Source of the DNA: Chrysaora quinquecirrha | Lineage: Eukaryota > Cnidaria > Scyphozoa > Semaeostomeae > Pelagiidae | Assembly (NCBI GenBank): GCA_014526335.1 | Contig: JACTAT010000310.1 | Coordinates: 1 to 64,000, forward strand | Length of the DNA stretch: 64,000 bases | Direction of reading: 5' to 3' | Shown here: positions 45,290 to 55,589 of the stretch, piece after piece | Position numbering within the stretch: the stretch's first letter is position 1 | Layout: every line of letters starts with the position of its first letter | The notes under the pieces: generated by a model | The model's input: the letters and a program-made list of their open reading frames with translations, nothing else | What the model was told of the DNA's origin: nothing | Database searches by the model: none | Program-made: the position numbers and the translations under genes

Positions 45290-46594
45290 CGTGTTCAAAA
45301 ACAACTGAGAATTAAATATAATTTGTTGGTGAAGTCTGGACGTCCCGCCGTACCAGCCAGGTTGTGTGAATTCATTGTTGCAGAATATCATAACACCTCT
45401 CACTTTGGCACTGATAAAGTTTATGCCCTGTTGAAGTAACGATTACTTGCGATCTTTTATTGCTAACTGCCAGGTTTGCCAAAAGTCTAAGAGCGATACA
45501 ACACACCCATAAGCTCCTATGCTGCAAATGTTTGTTGCTACTGCACCAATGCAGCTCATCTCACTTGATATCGCTTATATGCCAAAGGACTCTAGCGGCT
45601 ATCAATATATATTATTGATTGGAGATACCTTTTTGAAATATGTCCAAGCTATTTTGTTAAGGGATCAGACAGCTCCTAATATCGTAAATTCATTTCTGCA
45701 ACACTGGCTTTTTCTTCATGGCACTCTGCAATACCTGCTGACCGACCAAGGTTCAAATGTCGATGGGACCCTAATGAGAGAAATTTGTAACCTCCTCGGC
45801 ATAGAAAAAAGGAGATCATCGGCATACCATAGCCAAGGAAACGGATTCGCAGAACGGCATATCTGTACGGTGAAAGATATGCTCCGAGCTGTGTTGTTGC
45901 ACCGTAAATTGCTGCAGTCTAAGTGGCGCTCAATCCTCAATGAATTAATATTTGCCTTGAATGCCAGTAAAAGCAAAGCCACTCAATGCGTACCGTACGA
46001 AGTGGTGTTTGGAAGAACTGTAGTATTACGTCAAGATGTTACATTTGATGTCATTTCTCCGGACATGTACGATGAACGTAATAGAGAGTCTCGTTCGGAC
46101 AAGAGACTCGTTCAGCACTACAAGATGTTTTTCTTCAGGTGGTCAAGACTTTAGAGTTGAGCAAACAGCAGATGCAGAAACAGTACAATCGAAATCTTTG
46201 CTTTCATGACTATGCCAAAGGACAAAATGTTTGGCTCAATGTAAAGCATTACAAAACTGGAGAGAACTGTAAATTAGCTCCCCGGCGCGATGGACCATGG
46301 AAGATCATTCAAAAACTCCCCAACGGCGTCAATTTTGAGATAGAGAATTGGCGAGGGGAACGAAAGGTAGTTCATCACGACCACCTGTCTCCTGTAATAG
46401 GAAACAAAGCTCCGCCACAGCTTGATGATCATAACTCTTCGCAGGATGGAGAATCCATGTCTTCTGAGGAGTTGCCCGACGAAAGTTACTTGTCGTCATC
46501 AGACTTAAATGAAGAAGATGTTCAAGAGTCAGATTATTCAGATGTTGCGGATGATGTCCCGATTGGAGACCACCCTCGTCGGCAATTCCTTTGA
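45290..46594 (+). pseudogene. Ty3/Gypsy integrase
   Basis: The HHCC zinc-binding part lies at about 45365-45490 (EYHNTSHFGTDK, then CQVCQK after a break). The core, 45519-46154, has the DDE triad: Asp in LISLDIAYMP, Asp in LLTDQGSNVDG, Glu in YHSQGNGFAERHICTVKDML. After a break near 46140, the C-terminal module (46139-46594) carries a GPW version of the GPY/F motif (RRDGPWKIIQKLPNGVNFEI) and an acidic Ser-rich tail. No chromodomain is seen. A purine tract and LTR start follow 90 bases downstream, as expected. Confidence 0.85.
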
Positions 46595-46671
46595 ATGCTG
46601 TTCGTATATGAATGTTAACTGACATTTCTTTTAACTCTGTTATTAAATAACATATGTTGCACGAGCTCATT

Positions 46672-46800
46672 AAAGGTAGGGGGAATGTAGGGTACCCCCG
46701 TATTTGCTTCCGTATGTTGTTTTGTTATGTTGTTATATTTCCTATCCGACAATATTATTTCATTCTTAGATAGTCATTGTGTTAGAAACCTTAAATAATA
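46672..46800 (+). repeat. Polypurine tract and start of a 3' LTR
   Basis: The purine-rich AAAGGTAGGGGGAA (46672-46685) is directly followed by TGTAGGGTACCCCC at 46686, the TG that normally opens an LTR. The LTR's end is not seen; the following sequence shifts into the decayed gene on the minus strand near 46790. No matching 5' LTR was found before 37143, so the element is truncated on the left. Confidence 0.6.
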
Positions 46801-47552
46801 GTCTCTCTATTTGAAGTATCTCTTACAAGTAATGCAATGTCTGCTTGGAGCTCTCTTTTCTGCACCTTGCTCTTCCAGACAACTTTGACAGGGACTGATG
46901 TTTTTCCTTCTTGAATGGGAGTTGATGTATTTAGCCGTCTTATAGTCTCCTGTGCTTTGGTTGGTGTTTTATTTGCATCTCGCATTCTGGTATCTTCAAC
47001 AGTGGTGACATTTGTGGAAGAAGTGGTGCTTTGCAGATTTCATGGTGTTGATGTGAAAAGTTGTGCAGTGGATTTTTAATCGTAAGCTTTGGTGAAGAAT
47101 ATTTCATCTTACATTGCGCTGGCCCAAATGTTAAGGTTGGGTTTTGATCTTCCAGCACTGCCATCACTTCTTGGATGTCATCCCTGTCCGTAGCATTTAT
47201 AGGCCCAACTGTTTGCATTGATTCTGGTTGTTTTACAGGATTCTCAACCTGCGATTCCTGGTATGTCAGTTTGCGTTTTGATGATGATTGCAACATATTT
47301 TCAGTTATATTTTCGATCAATGTCCTTTTGTAGTCTTCCATGATTTCTTTGTCAAGTTGCTTCAGACTTTCCTTCAGGCCTCTTCGCTTCTTTAAAACTG
47401 TCAAGCACTTCTTGCAAATATGCTCTGAACTTCTTACAATTACATCGGTTTTTCAAGAGATGAAAAACACAAGATACATTTGAGAACGACAGCCATTTTG
47501 TAAATGATATGTGCAATTGCATGGGCTTGGTGTCTTCTGCATAAATTATCAT
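46791..47552 (-). pseudogene. Decayed gene of unknown family
   Basis: Three minus-strand frames follow each other: 47552-47352 (with a CxC and helical KKFRAYLQEVLDSFKEAKRP), 47404-46940 (RRGLKESLKQLDKEIMEDYK, LTYQESQVENPVKQPE, ECEMQIKHQPKHRRL) and 46985-46791 (ETIRRLNTSTPIQEGK, KVVWKSKVQKRELQADIALL). The sequence is basic and protein-like throughout, with two frame changes. I do not recognise a domain. Confidence 0.35.
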
Positions 47553-48005
47553 ACAAACCTTAAATATGAGAACTTGTCCAGAACAGCATTATCTGCTGTG
47601 TTGCGCAGACCGATATTCTCCTTTTCTCCTCCGTAGAGGTCGCACGGCAGACTACCCTTCAGATGGCGCACCAAAGGAACCATTGATTGTACTGACATTG
47701 AAGTGACTGAAATGATTCGAAATTTCGGAGAACAAATGATGAATGAATGGGATAGACACAATTTGTCGATAGTATTTACTGACAGAGTCTCCTGGCCCAT
47801 TGCCTTGATGATTGAACGTAATCTCGAAATTGTTGCAAAAAAAAGACACTTTTTTGGTGCACTTAAGAGAATCCAGCTCAGAAGCTTCCAATTGCTTGGT
47901 TAGATGCCTAGTTTTTGGCAATTATCTTGAGTATTTATGATAAAATTTCCAAAACTTCGAGAATTCAAAAACCATGATAGAAATTTCACAAAAAAGACAA
48001 CGATT
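47553..48005. other. Short stretch with one unassigned ORF
   Basis: A plus-strand frame ending at 47903 (EVTEMIRNFGEQMMNEWDRH, LSIVFTDRVSWPIALMIERN) has protein-like composition, but I cannot assign it. The overlapping minus-strand ORFs are equally unassigned. Confidence 0.25.
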
Positions 48006-48010
48006 TTTAA

Positions 48011-48055
48011 ATTGCAAGACATGTTTCGAACATACTATGTTCATCTTCAGTTACA
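48011..48055 (-). ncRNA. Hammerhead ribozyme of a second Penelope-like element
   Basis: On the minus strand, CUGAAGA is followed by U, stem II GAACAU/AUGUUC with loop AGU, then GAAA, stem III ACAUGU and C at the cleavage position; stem I pairs GUAA with UUGC. Compared with the copy at 5670-5725, the second pair of stem II changed from G-C to A-U on both sides. This covariation supports the fold. It lies about 160 bases 3' of a GIY-YIG frame on the same strand. Confidence 0.85.
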
Positions 48056-48217
48056 TCATGAATGAAGCGAATTAAGTAAATACAAGAACTAAATAAAGCT
48101 ATAATATATTGCATAACCTAATAACACACGTGAGGTAAACAATTAAATCGGTAACTATAAAGGTAAATAAAATGTACAATTGGGAATAAGTAAATAGAAA
48201 TGAAAAGATAAAGTTAA

Positions 48218-48718
48218 TTAAAAAGAAAGATGCAAGTTATAATGAAAAAGCTGTTTGTTAAGCGTAGGTTTGTCCCAAAAGATGTGAAGCGCTTCCTTGA
48301 TCTTAAGGGTGAAAGAGCTGTTAGCGCTGTCCAGAATGGAAAAACTATCCTCAGAGCAAAGAGGGCCACAAGAAGGCGATTCGTTTAAATGTTTAAAAAT
48401 ATGAGAGTTTTTGTCCGTGATCAAATGCTCTCGAATTCGTGTTGAAAGATGTCGAGAGGTTTCCCCGACATAAGATGTGGAACATCCGCCACAGAGAAAT
48501 TTGTAGACAACACGGGCCCGAAAGCACCTGGGCACCGAATCTTTAACCCTGAACATAGAACGTAATTTAAAAGAATTAAAAACAAGTTTAATGTTTATAT
48601 CTTTACAATATTTTTTAGTCAAGTATTTAATTTTACGCTGAGTTACAACCGAGAATCTACCAATGTATGGAAGTTTATAATAACAAACATGATTATTTTC
48701 GTTTTCATTTACTTCCAT
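48218..48718 (-). pseudogene. Penelope-like element, GIY-YIG endonuclease part
   Basis: An open frame of 166 codons: YYKLPYIGRFSVVTQRKIKY, then RCFRARVVYKFLCGGCSTSY leading into YVGETSRHLSTRIREHL, a downstream NSHIFKHLNESPSC and a tail FTLKIKEALHIFWDKPTLNK. The nuclease is complete, with the VVY and YVG pairs, the Arg of STRIREH and the Cys pair typical of PLEs. The RT is missing; homology to the other PLE stops near 48715, so the element is 5'-truncated. The hammerhead follows at 48011-48055. Confidence 0.85.
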
Positions 48719-48719
48719 A

Positions 48720-49372
48720 CAAGTGAGGATCAGAGAGAATTTGAAAATTTCACTATTAATTTTGAGAAGTTGTTTTCAAAATTCTATGCTGAAAACCATT
48801 CTATGTGATTGTCACTGGTGTCCACAACTGTTGCTCGACTCAGTGGTGGGAAAATGCTATTAAAAATAATGTAAAAAAGATATTTGAGCCAATAACATCT
48901 GATCTTGGTCTTCATCACTTGAAAGTAGAACCAACTCACGTAATGGGGGATTTGAAATCTCGTACTGAATTGATTTCACTGATCAGCCAAATATGATAAT
49001 AGAATCTGGTTTCTCTTCATCTCTACACAAACATTGTCACCATCAACTCATCTAGGGGTAAATATCTGTTTCAAATATATCATCAACTCCCTTCAATCAT
49101 AGAATCTGGTATTATGATAAGACAGATTTCTAAGAAGAATAAAAATGTTTCACTGGCATGAGCATCTTTGGCAACATTGCTTGCCCTAATCAACAGGTTA
49201 AATGACTAAATGAAGTCCTTTTCAACATTTATTCTAACTTTATTCCCAACACAATTAAAAGAGGTAAACCTCCTTAAAACCCCCTGGATACCACAACTAA
49301 AATTTTACAATTAAATACAAAACAAAGTTGATGTACTTATAAAGTGGAAGACAAGGAAAATAAGCAGTTTAT
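48720..49372. other. Unassigned DNA
   Basis: A 63-codon frame at 48805-48996 has no recognisable domain. The phrase ATAGAATCTGGT occurs twice (about 49000 and 49098), each followed by related sequence, a small local duplication. Confidence 0.35.
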
Positions 49373-49377
49373 TTGAT

Positions 49378-49650
49378 GTCAAAAGCAAGACTCTACATCC
49401 AGCATGTAAAATTTATCAAGGAGATTGTGTGTGCGGTAAAACATACATTGGTGAGAAGGAATTTCAAGACTTGTTGGGGCGAACAAAATTGGAGAAAGGG
49501 TGATTCAGAGCCTTTGAAATACCTGATTGGAATTCTGATCACGTTTTTCATGGAAAATCATCATGCTTGCCCCTAGCAACTATAAAGAAAGAAAACTACT
49601 TAAAAGCATCTATTATCCGCAAGCGTAGATTATCATTAAACAATCAATAA
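49378..49650 (+). pseudogene. GIY-YIG fragment of a different Penelope-like lineage
   Basis: Plus-strand reading: KTLHPACKIYQGDCVCGKTY into YIGEKEFQ, then NSDHVFHGKSSCLP, and a tail KASIIRKRRLSLNNQ that matches the expected C-terminus of PLE nucleases (a long helix, then SLNNQ). A stop and a frame change lie in the middle (about 49501). It differs clearly from the frames at 5885 and 48218, with CxC instead of CxxC before YIG, so it belongs to another subfamily. No hammerhead was seen next to it. Confidence 0.55.
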
Positions 49651-50244
49651 GAAACAAAATGCTTTCAAGTACTTCATTATGGTATAACTTAGAGAGAAGT
49701 AATCACAGCAAAACAACTATTGTTCTGTTGTTACATCAAGTGTGACCATAGTCCCCTGATACTTTTGCAAAGATTACTCATCTCTATAATCACTTGTTTG
49801 TAAAATTGTTGATCCAATTTCCTACACTGGTGATGATGTAAAACATCAAAAAGTTTATCAAAAACCTTGTCACATTTTTCCCAAATTGTAAATAAGCAAT
49901 TAACAAATACTGGCAATTTATTTTATCAATATACTTGAATTGACTCTAAAGTTCATCCAGAAGACAGGTCGGTTTGCTGAATCAGATAATATTAAATTCT
50001 ATCATTCAACACAGTCACAAAGTTATTCTTCTCTATTTTGTTCTTGTTGTTGTGTAGTTATTAGTAAAATTAGATTATGTTATCTTATTATAGTATATGT
50101 TTATTTTGATATTATTAGTTGCATGTTCTTTATGTGTATGGCTTTCGAGGTAGCCATGATGTATTGCTCCTCAGCGTATTGTTTTTGTAGTATTGTAAAG
50201 TAGTTGGTGCGTGGTGTATAAAGCAATTCTCTTTTTGTAAACTT
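49651..50244. other. Unassigned AT-rich DNA
   Basis: No supported gene. ORFs at 49731-49916 and 49940-50203 lack domains and have low-complexity translations. Confidence 0.4.
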
Positions 50245-50526
50245 TTAGGCTGGATTTAAACGTCGCATAATAGTTGTGTCAAATAAAATTCAATTTAAGT
50301 CGACTAAAGATGTTATTAAATGCGACCATTATGCGACTTGACTTTAGACATCACATTTAATTGATTGTTTAGTCGAACATAATTCAGTGCGCATGCTCGA
50401 GTCTAAGCGCCAAATTTCAATAGGCTCCAAAAATGAAAACAAACTTCCAAGATGGCAGCCAGAAAACATGTTCTTGACATGTTGCAGCAGCAATTCGTGT
50501 CGCAGACTTCCTCCTTGCTGAAATGA

Positions 50527-51779
50527 TTGGTGGCGAAGAGAAAAAAAGACAGGAAGAAACAGTGTTATCTTTTGCTGCAGTTGAAGAGGAAATGGCAAAT
50601 AGCTGTAAATACTGCCTTGTTGACTATATTTTTGTTGTGTAGGCCAGATGCACGAAATCCTCAACTGCCAAGATCCTGCCGGCGTCTTATCAGAAACGAT
50701 GGGTGGTGGAACAAAGTTTGGCATCACTATTCTGAGAAACGCTTCAAAAGAATTTTTCGCATGTTGAGGGGTACTTTTCTTTACATACTCGAGCGCATAA
50801 GACATGACATTGCAAAAGAGACAGTGACAGAAGAGCCCATATCTCCAGAACTTCGACTGGCAGTTTGCTTTTACCGGCTAGGAAAAGGGGATTATTTGGC
50901 AACGATTGGTGAAATGATAGGAATAGCTGAACCCACGGTCTGATTAATTGTCATTGAAGTTTCTGAAGCAATTGTGAATAATTTGTGGCGTGACCATGCT
51001 GAAGATATATTTCCTAAGATAAGAAAGGAATTCTTAGATAAAATGGTGGAAATGGAAAGCCGTTGGCAGTTCCCATGTTGTTTGGGGCAATAGACGGATG
51101 CCACATTCCAATTAAATGTCCTGCAGGTGGAAGAGAATCGGACAAAGAGTACCATAAATTTAAAAACTTCTAGATTCTCATTACAGATTCATCTGGGCTA
51201 GCTGTGGGTTTCCTGGCAACAGTCACGACTCTTTAATTTTCAAGTCAACAAATCTGTATAGTGAAATTGTGAAGGGGAATGTGATCCCTAACATTGCAAA
51301 GAAGGAAGGTGATGCAGAAATACGACCAGTAATCCTTGGAGACTCTGCATTTCCATTCAAGACCTGTAATTGAAACCATATACAAATGCAGTCCTTTCAG
51401 ATGCTCAACGGTATTTTAACTATAGGTTGAGCAGGGCTCGTATGGTTACAGAAGGGGTTTATGGGAGGTTAAAGGGTTGTGGCAGGTTTTGATGAGAAAA
51501 TGCGAAAGCAAGAAATCAACAACAAAGAAAAGGACACTTGCATGCCTTGTTTTGCACAATCTTTGCATTGATATGGATGACCCTTCTTCACCCAACTGGC
51601 ATGAGGAATTTGAAAAGGTGTCTGGCAAAACTAGGCCAGCAAATGAAGTGTGTGATCTCCTTGATATGACTGAGTGCAGACAGAAAAATGAAAATAATGC
51701 TGCAGCAACAAAAGTAAGAGAAGCCTTGAAGAAGAAGTTTTTTCTTGAGAAACAGGGAATGGGAGTTTGTTACATTTAG
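50527..51779 (+). pseudogene. Harbinger DDE transposase, broken
   Basis: 50527-50943 shows the N-terminal helical part (WWNKVWHHYSEKRFKRIFRM, RLAVCFYRLGKGDYLATIGE). A stop interrupts at 50941. The DDE part continues: the first Asp lies in LGAIDGCHIPIKCP (about 51085-51125), the second in VILGDSAFPF (about 51333-51360) and the Glu region in GVYGRLKGCG (about 51457). The C-terminus is 51477-51779 (LACLVLHNLCIDMDD). At least two stops and several frame changes are visible. It is related to HARBI1. It cannot make protein as it stands. Confidence 0.82.
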
Positions 51780-51922
51780 ACTCAAAATAATAAAGAAACA
51801 CATTTTTGTGATATTTGGTTGTTGTATCTGGTCTTAAACAATCTATCAACTATTGCAGATTTAGAAATGTTCTTTCATTTGAGGGATCTAGCAATCCTGC
51901 AAAGTTATTTCCTTGATTTGTA

Positions 51923-52942
51923 TTATTCTGGAAAGAAGTGCCTGGCATATTTAAATGTGGAAATTGCCCTTGCATTCCTTTGGCTATACCCTGAAAAGTG
52001 TCTCATCATCTGCAGTTGCATTTCCATTTGAGGTTGCATTTGAAGTTTGCACATCTCCATCTCATGCTTTCTGTTTTTCTCATTATCTTCTTTGAGAAAC
52101 AGAATTAGATCTTTGCTTGGATCGTTTTCAATAAGGCGGTTACAACATTTTACGGCTTCTGTCATAGCACCTGTTGTCTCTGTCTTTTTTCCTTTACTGG
52201 AACGAAAAGATCTTTCTTGGCTTTTTGCACTGAGTTTGCCTTTGGCCTCTTGGCAGGTGGCTGACTATCAGATGAAGTTGATAACTCTGTGCTTGTTTCA
52301 AAGAGTGTATCATCACCAAACTCATCTAAATTTCTCTGTTGGCCTGTTTGATGAAGATGGCTCTACTGCCTGCTCTGTTTGTGCCGATTCTCTTGATTTC
52401 ACCAGTGGGAATAGCTGGTTGAACCAATTTCCCAAATTCTTATCATCTTGGAATCTCTTTATACCAGATGCTGCCTTTATTGTCATAGCTGCGGCTTTGC
52501 ACATCGAAATAAAGTTTTTGTTTGAATTATACTGTGTGGATATTCCTGATCTCTGTCTGCACATACCTTTTTGATGTCCTTGATTATTGTGGCATATAAC
52601 ATAGCATGTCCGGAGTTATTGGTGTTTTCGAATATTAGTCTTTTCACCAGATGATAATCAGAACAGATGATGTTGACCATGTCATCTACAATCTCTTGTG
52701 GCCAGCTTAATTTTCTACCCTTCTTGTTAGCAGATTTTTTTGGGCCTAAATATTTTCAAAAGTTCATGCGAATCCACCACCACATCAGTCTCCTCGTCTA
52801 TGTTAGCGCTGTCTTCTCCATCTCCAGCATTACTATTTACAAATAAACTTCTCTCGTTAAATTCATCTTGTAGACCTTCATCCAAACTGCTGCTGCGATA
52901 AATATCACAGCTTTCTTGAGTGACATCGTCATACGCAGCCAT
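51923..52942 (-). pseudogene. Harbinger Myb/SANT-like accessory protein, broken
   Basis: Minus strand from Met at 52942 (MAAYDDVTQESC, an acidic N-terminus). A frameshift in the T run at about 52735 separates it from the trihelix-like domain (LSWPQEIVDDMVNIICSDYH, LIFENTNNSGHAMLYATIIK). Next come KAASGIKRFQDDKNLGNWFN (52564-52322), a Ser/Thr-Pro linker, and a C-terminal coiled coil (NRLIENDPSKDLILFLKEDN, then Met/Gln-rich, 52165-51923). In Harbinger elements this partner brings the transposase into the nucleus and to the ends. Three frame breaks are seen. Confidence 0.65.
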
Positions 52943-53389
52943 CTTTACCTTTGAAGATTTGTGCGCAATTTTGCATCCTCAACTAGAACAATGGGACCTT
53001 TGAAAATTTGTGCGCAGTTTTGCATCCTCAGCTAGAACAAAGGGCATGTTTAGAGTACAATAGCAAACACACAGCAAACATAATGACCCCTCTCAAATTA
53101 AGTCAACCAAAATTGAATTAAATGCGACGTCTAAAGCCAGTCACACTATGAGTCACATGAAATGCAAAGTTGGCTTTATACGTCGCATAATAGTCACATT
53201 CAATTCATACTTTGTCATTTTTTAGACCTGCAATTTAATTCGACACGACTATTATGCGACGTATAAATCCAGCCTTATTTTTAATATATAAAAAAATGTT
53301 GCTACCAGAATTCTGTGAGAGGAAGTATTGCAAAGATTGAGATGGCATGAGCCGCTAAGTGCCTAACTTACTTGTGGTTAAGATTGCTG

Positions 53390-53660
53390 AATATTCACAG
53401 CTGCAACCAAACATTTTCCGGCCATATTTCCTGATCCATCATACCCCAGACCTCTGCAATCATCCATACAGAACCCCAACATTTCCACAGAGACAGCAAT
53501 AAATTTTTACAAAGCCTCTCCCAATAATCCCATGCTAAAATTAATGAAATCCTATGCGGATATTGCACATTTAGTTGAATAAACGTGAAACAAGATCCAT
53601 TTGCTTATGTCTGCAGCCTCCTCAGCTAAGATTGCAAAAAATCTGGCATTCTCACTACGT
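53390..53660 (-). pseudogene. hAT transposase scrap (DUF4371-type)
   Basis: Minus strand: RFFAILAEEAADISKW, then after a break FSMGLLGEAL, a stop, KFIAVSVEMLGF, DDCRGLGYDGSGNMAGKC. The CRG.GYDG..NMAG signature is that of hAT transposases of the DUF4371 group, and the order matches the copy at 41400-41680. About 90 residues remain. Confidence 0.6.
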
Positions 53661-54342
53661 TAACCCTCATGTCACGAGTTATACTCCACATATACTGATT
53701 ACCTGATAAGCATAGTTTTTGAATGGTTACTTGCATTTTTTGGATCAGAAGAGAGAAAATCCTTAAACAGTTATTTATCTCAAAACTTTGCCATAAGTTC
53801 AAGGACTTTTTAAAAATTACCTAGATTATTGCTAATTATCTGAAGGTATTCAGAATCATTTCTATGACCATGCAGTACTATATTTAGATGACTGAACACA
53901 AAAACCGCTGCTACAATGGGTTATAGGTTTTATCTATTTTCTCAAACTTGTTCGGAAACCATGTGATTCATTTGCAGATCAATAGACTCGACTTGGTTTT
54001 GCATAACCTGGTGATATTTGGAAGCCTTCAAGGTTGCAGTTAAATGAATGCCAAACAATGTGGAATGAATGAATACGTTGAAGTTACTACATATATGGTA
54101 TATGATACCTGGGTCCTTAAACTGGATAATAAACCATACATTGGACTTTGAAACTTGACCTGGTATCAAGTTGATGTAATTTTGAAGTTTGAAATATTCT
54201 ATATGATAGATCCACATTAATGTAGATTCCTTTCCAGACAGTTTAGTTCCTTTGAAATGGTATGAACATGAACATTTGGATTCATGTGTTGTAAAGTGTT
54301 TAGGGTCCAAAGAAGAGAGACATTCCTATTTTATACATATTT
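53661..54342. other. Unassigned DNA with one long ORF
   Basis: A 122-codon minus-strand frame (54310-53942) has no recognisable domain and may be accidental. Nothing else is seen. Confidence 0.3.
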
Positions 54343-54500
54343 ATGAACAACCCAGGCATACTTGTCTAATTAAACTATAATAATTAAACTATATACAAAG
54401 CTACTTTCAACTTGAATTCATATCAGACGTATCCCATACATATTTCATGACTGTCTATTTTGATTACAAAACCAAAACCTTCAACTTAGAGGCGTGCATT
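54343..54500. repeat. Direct repeat, first copy (possible BEL/Pao terminal region)
   Basis: The stretch containing ACTATATACAAAGCTA, TCCCATACATATTTCATGAC and TGTCTATTTTGATTA recurs at 55443-55585 in the same orientation with a few changes. The pair brackets BEL/Pao and LINE scraps and could be an LTR part, but the ends are not defined. Confidence 0.5.
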
Positions 54501-54519
54501 GTAACAAAACCATGTGTTG

Positions 54520-55005
54520 GGAAACCCTGGGGCGGGGCCCGAATGTGCAGCCAATGGGATACAATCTTTACAACACGCTCCCCGAATTCTGTAATTTCTG
54601 CAATGTTTTCAATTTAGTTGCCCCACAACATCCCCAAACAGAGCAAAAATAATTGAAGTGGGGTTCTACAACACTAAGATACATATTCCTCAATGTTTTC
54701 TCTTGTACATAATGTTTCGCATATTTAGTCCAATAGCTCTAGAGATCTTCTTCTGTGTACATTAAGGAAGGTTCTCCCATTTTAAATTGTCATCAATCAT
54801 AGGGGCCAAGCTATTAAGTTTTCCTAACAAGGTCAATGTCATATCCATTTACTTGAAACTTAGGAATCAGTGCCGTTGGTGTATCGATTTTCCTCAACTT
54901 TTGCGACGATCCTATGATCATGGCCTGTGTCTTGACAATATTCAAGGAAAGCTTGTTACCCTGTAACCGTTTCTCAAGGCAGGCGAGTTCTGCTTTTTCT
55001 TTCAT
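54520..55005 (-). pseudogene. LINE reverse transcriptase fragment
   Basis: The open frame 55005-54814 reads ACLEKRLQGNKLSLNIVKTQ and MIIGSSQKLRKI, the region just after the YADD box in CR1/L2/Jockey-like RTs (L..N KLSLN..KT..M.IGS). It continues after breaks with DDNLKW and SVVEPHFNYFCSVWG-like sequence to about 54530. The RT catalytic motifs themselves are absent. Confidence 0.65.
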
Positions 55006-55009
55006 CTTT

Positions 55010-55395
55010 TGGTCAAAACCATCGGCCAGACCTGCAGATTCCTACTCCGAAAATGAATTCAGAGAGTCAATTAATTCTCAGTTTTGGCTTTCAGGATCAT
55101 CCCTTGAAGGTAAAATGTCTAAAACGAGATTTGTTATAACATTACTAAACATGGTTATGTTATTATTATCATACTTCACTGGTCATGAAAGAAGCCAGCC
55201 AATCTTGCAACTGGCAGCAACAGGCCCTTTGCCGCCTTTGCAAACTTTGCCCTGAACAATATCATGATAATAATCTATGCCTAAAACCACGTCAATAGCC
55301 TCGTTATGTGCTCCAAAACTATCAGCTAACTTAATGCCTTGCAAATCAGACTGAAGAGAATAGCTGGGGAAAACTAAGAGCTTTTACAGGCATAA
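55010..55395 (-). pseudogene. BEL/Pao fragment between protease and RT
   Basis: Minus strand: LQGIKLADSFGAHNEAIDVV, LGIDYYHDIVQGKVCKGGKG and PVAASCKIGWLLS. This matches the BEL/Pao pattern of IG.DYY..IV.G...G..GPVA...K.GW.LSGP. Further on are FSNVITNLVLDILPSRDDPE and LIDSLNSFSE, again with stops. It abuts the LINE RT scrap at about 55005 in a readable frame, an accidental fusion. Confidence 0.6.
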
Positions 55396-55442
55396 CCTTT
55401 TTATCCATTCCAATGTTATATATACATTTATTTATGATTTTA

Positions 55443-55585
55443 TATTTATGAACACAAAAGAATAATAACTAAACTATATACAAAGCTATGTTTAACTTAA
55501 ATTCATATCGGGGCGTATCCCATACATATTTCGTGACTGTCTATTTTGATTAGAAAACCAAGACCTTCAATTCAGAGGCATGAGC
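55443..55585. repeat. Direct repeat, second copy
   Basis: Counterpart of 54343-54500, sharing the ACTATATACAAAGCTA and GACTGTCTATTTTGATTA segments, about 1.1 kb downstream. Confidence 0.5.
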
Positions 55586-55589
55586 GTCA

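Larger units (their letters stand above)
50248..53274. mobile_element. PIF/Harbinger DNA transposon, complete ends
   Basis: Length 3027 bases. The terminal inverted repeats of 33 bases (starting GGCTGGATTTA, containing GTCGCATAATAG) match at 31 positions, and TTA is duplicated at 50245-50247 and 53275-53277, the classic target site of this superfamily. Each terminus also holds an internal inverted copy of the GTCGCATAAT motif (50262-50271 with 50328-50337; 53182-53191 with the right terminus), so each end can fold on itself. Two convergent genes are inside: the DDE transposase on plus and the Myb-like partner on minus. Confidence 0.92.

Noticed and set aside
53942..54310. 122-codon minus-strand ORF as a gene
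   Set aside because: No recognisable motif, no splice or start context, and it lies between transposon scraps; listed only as unassigned DNA.
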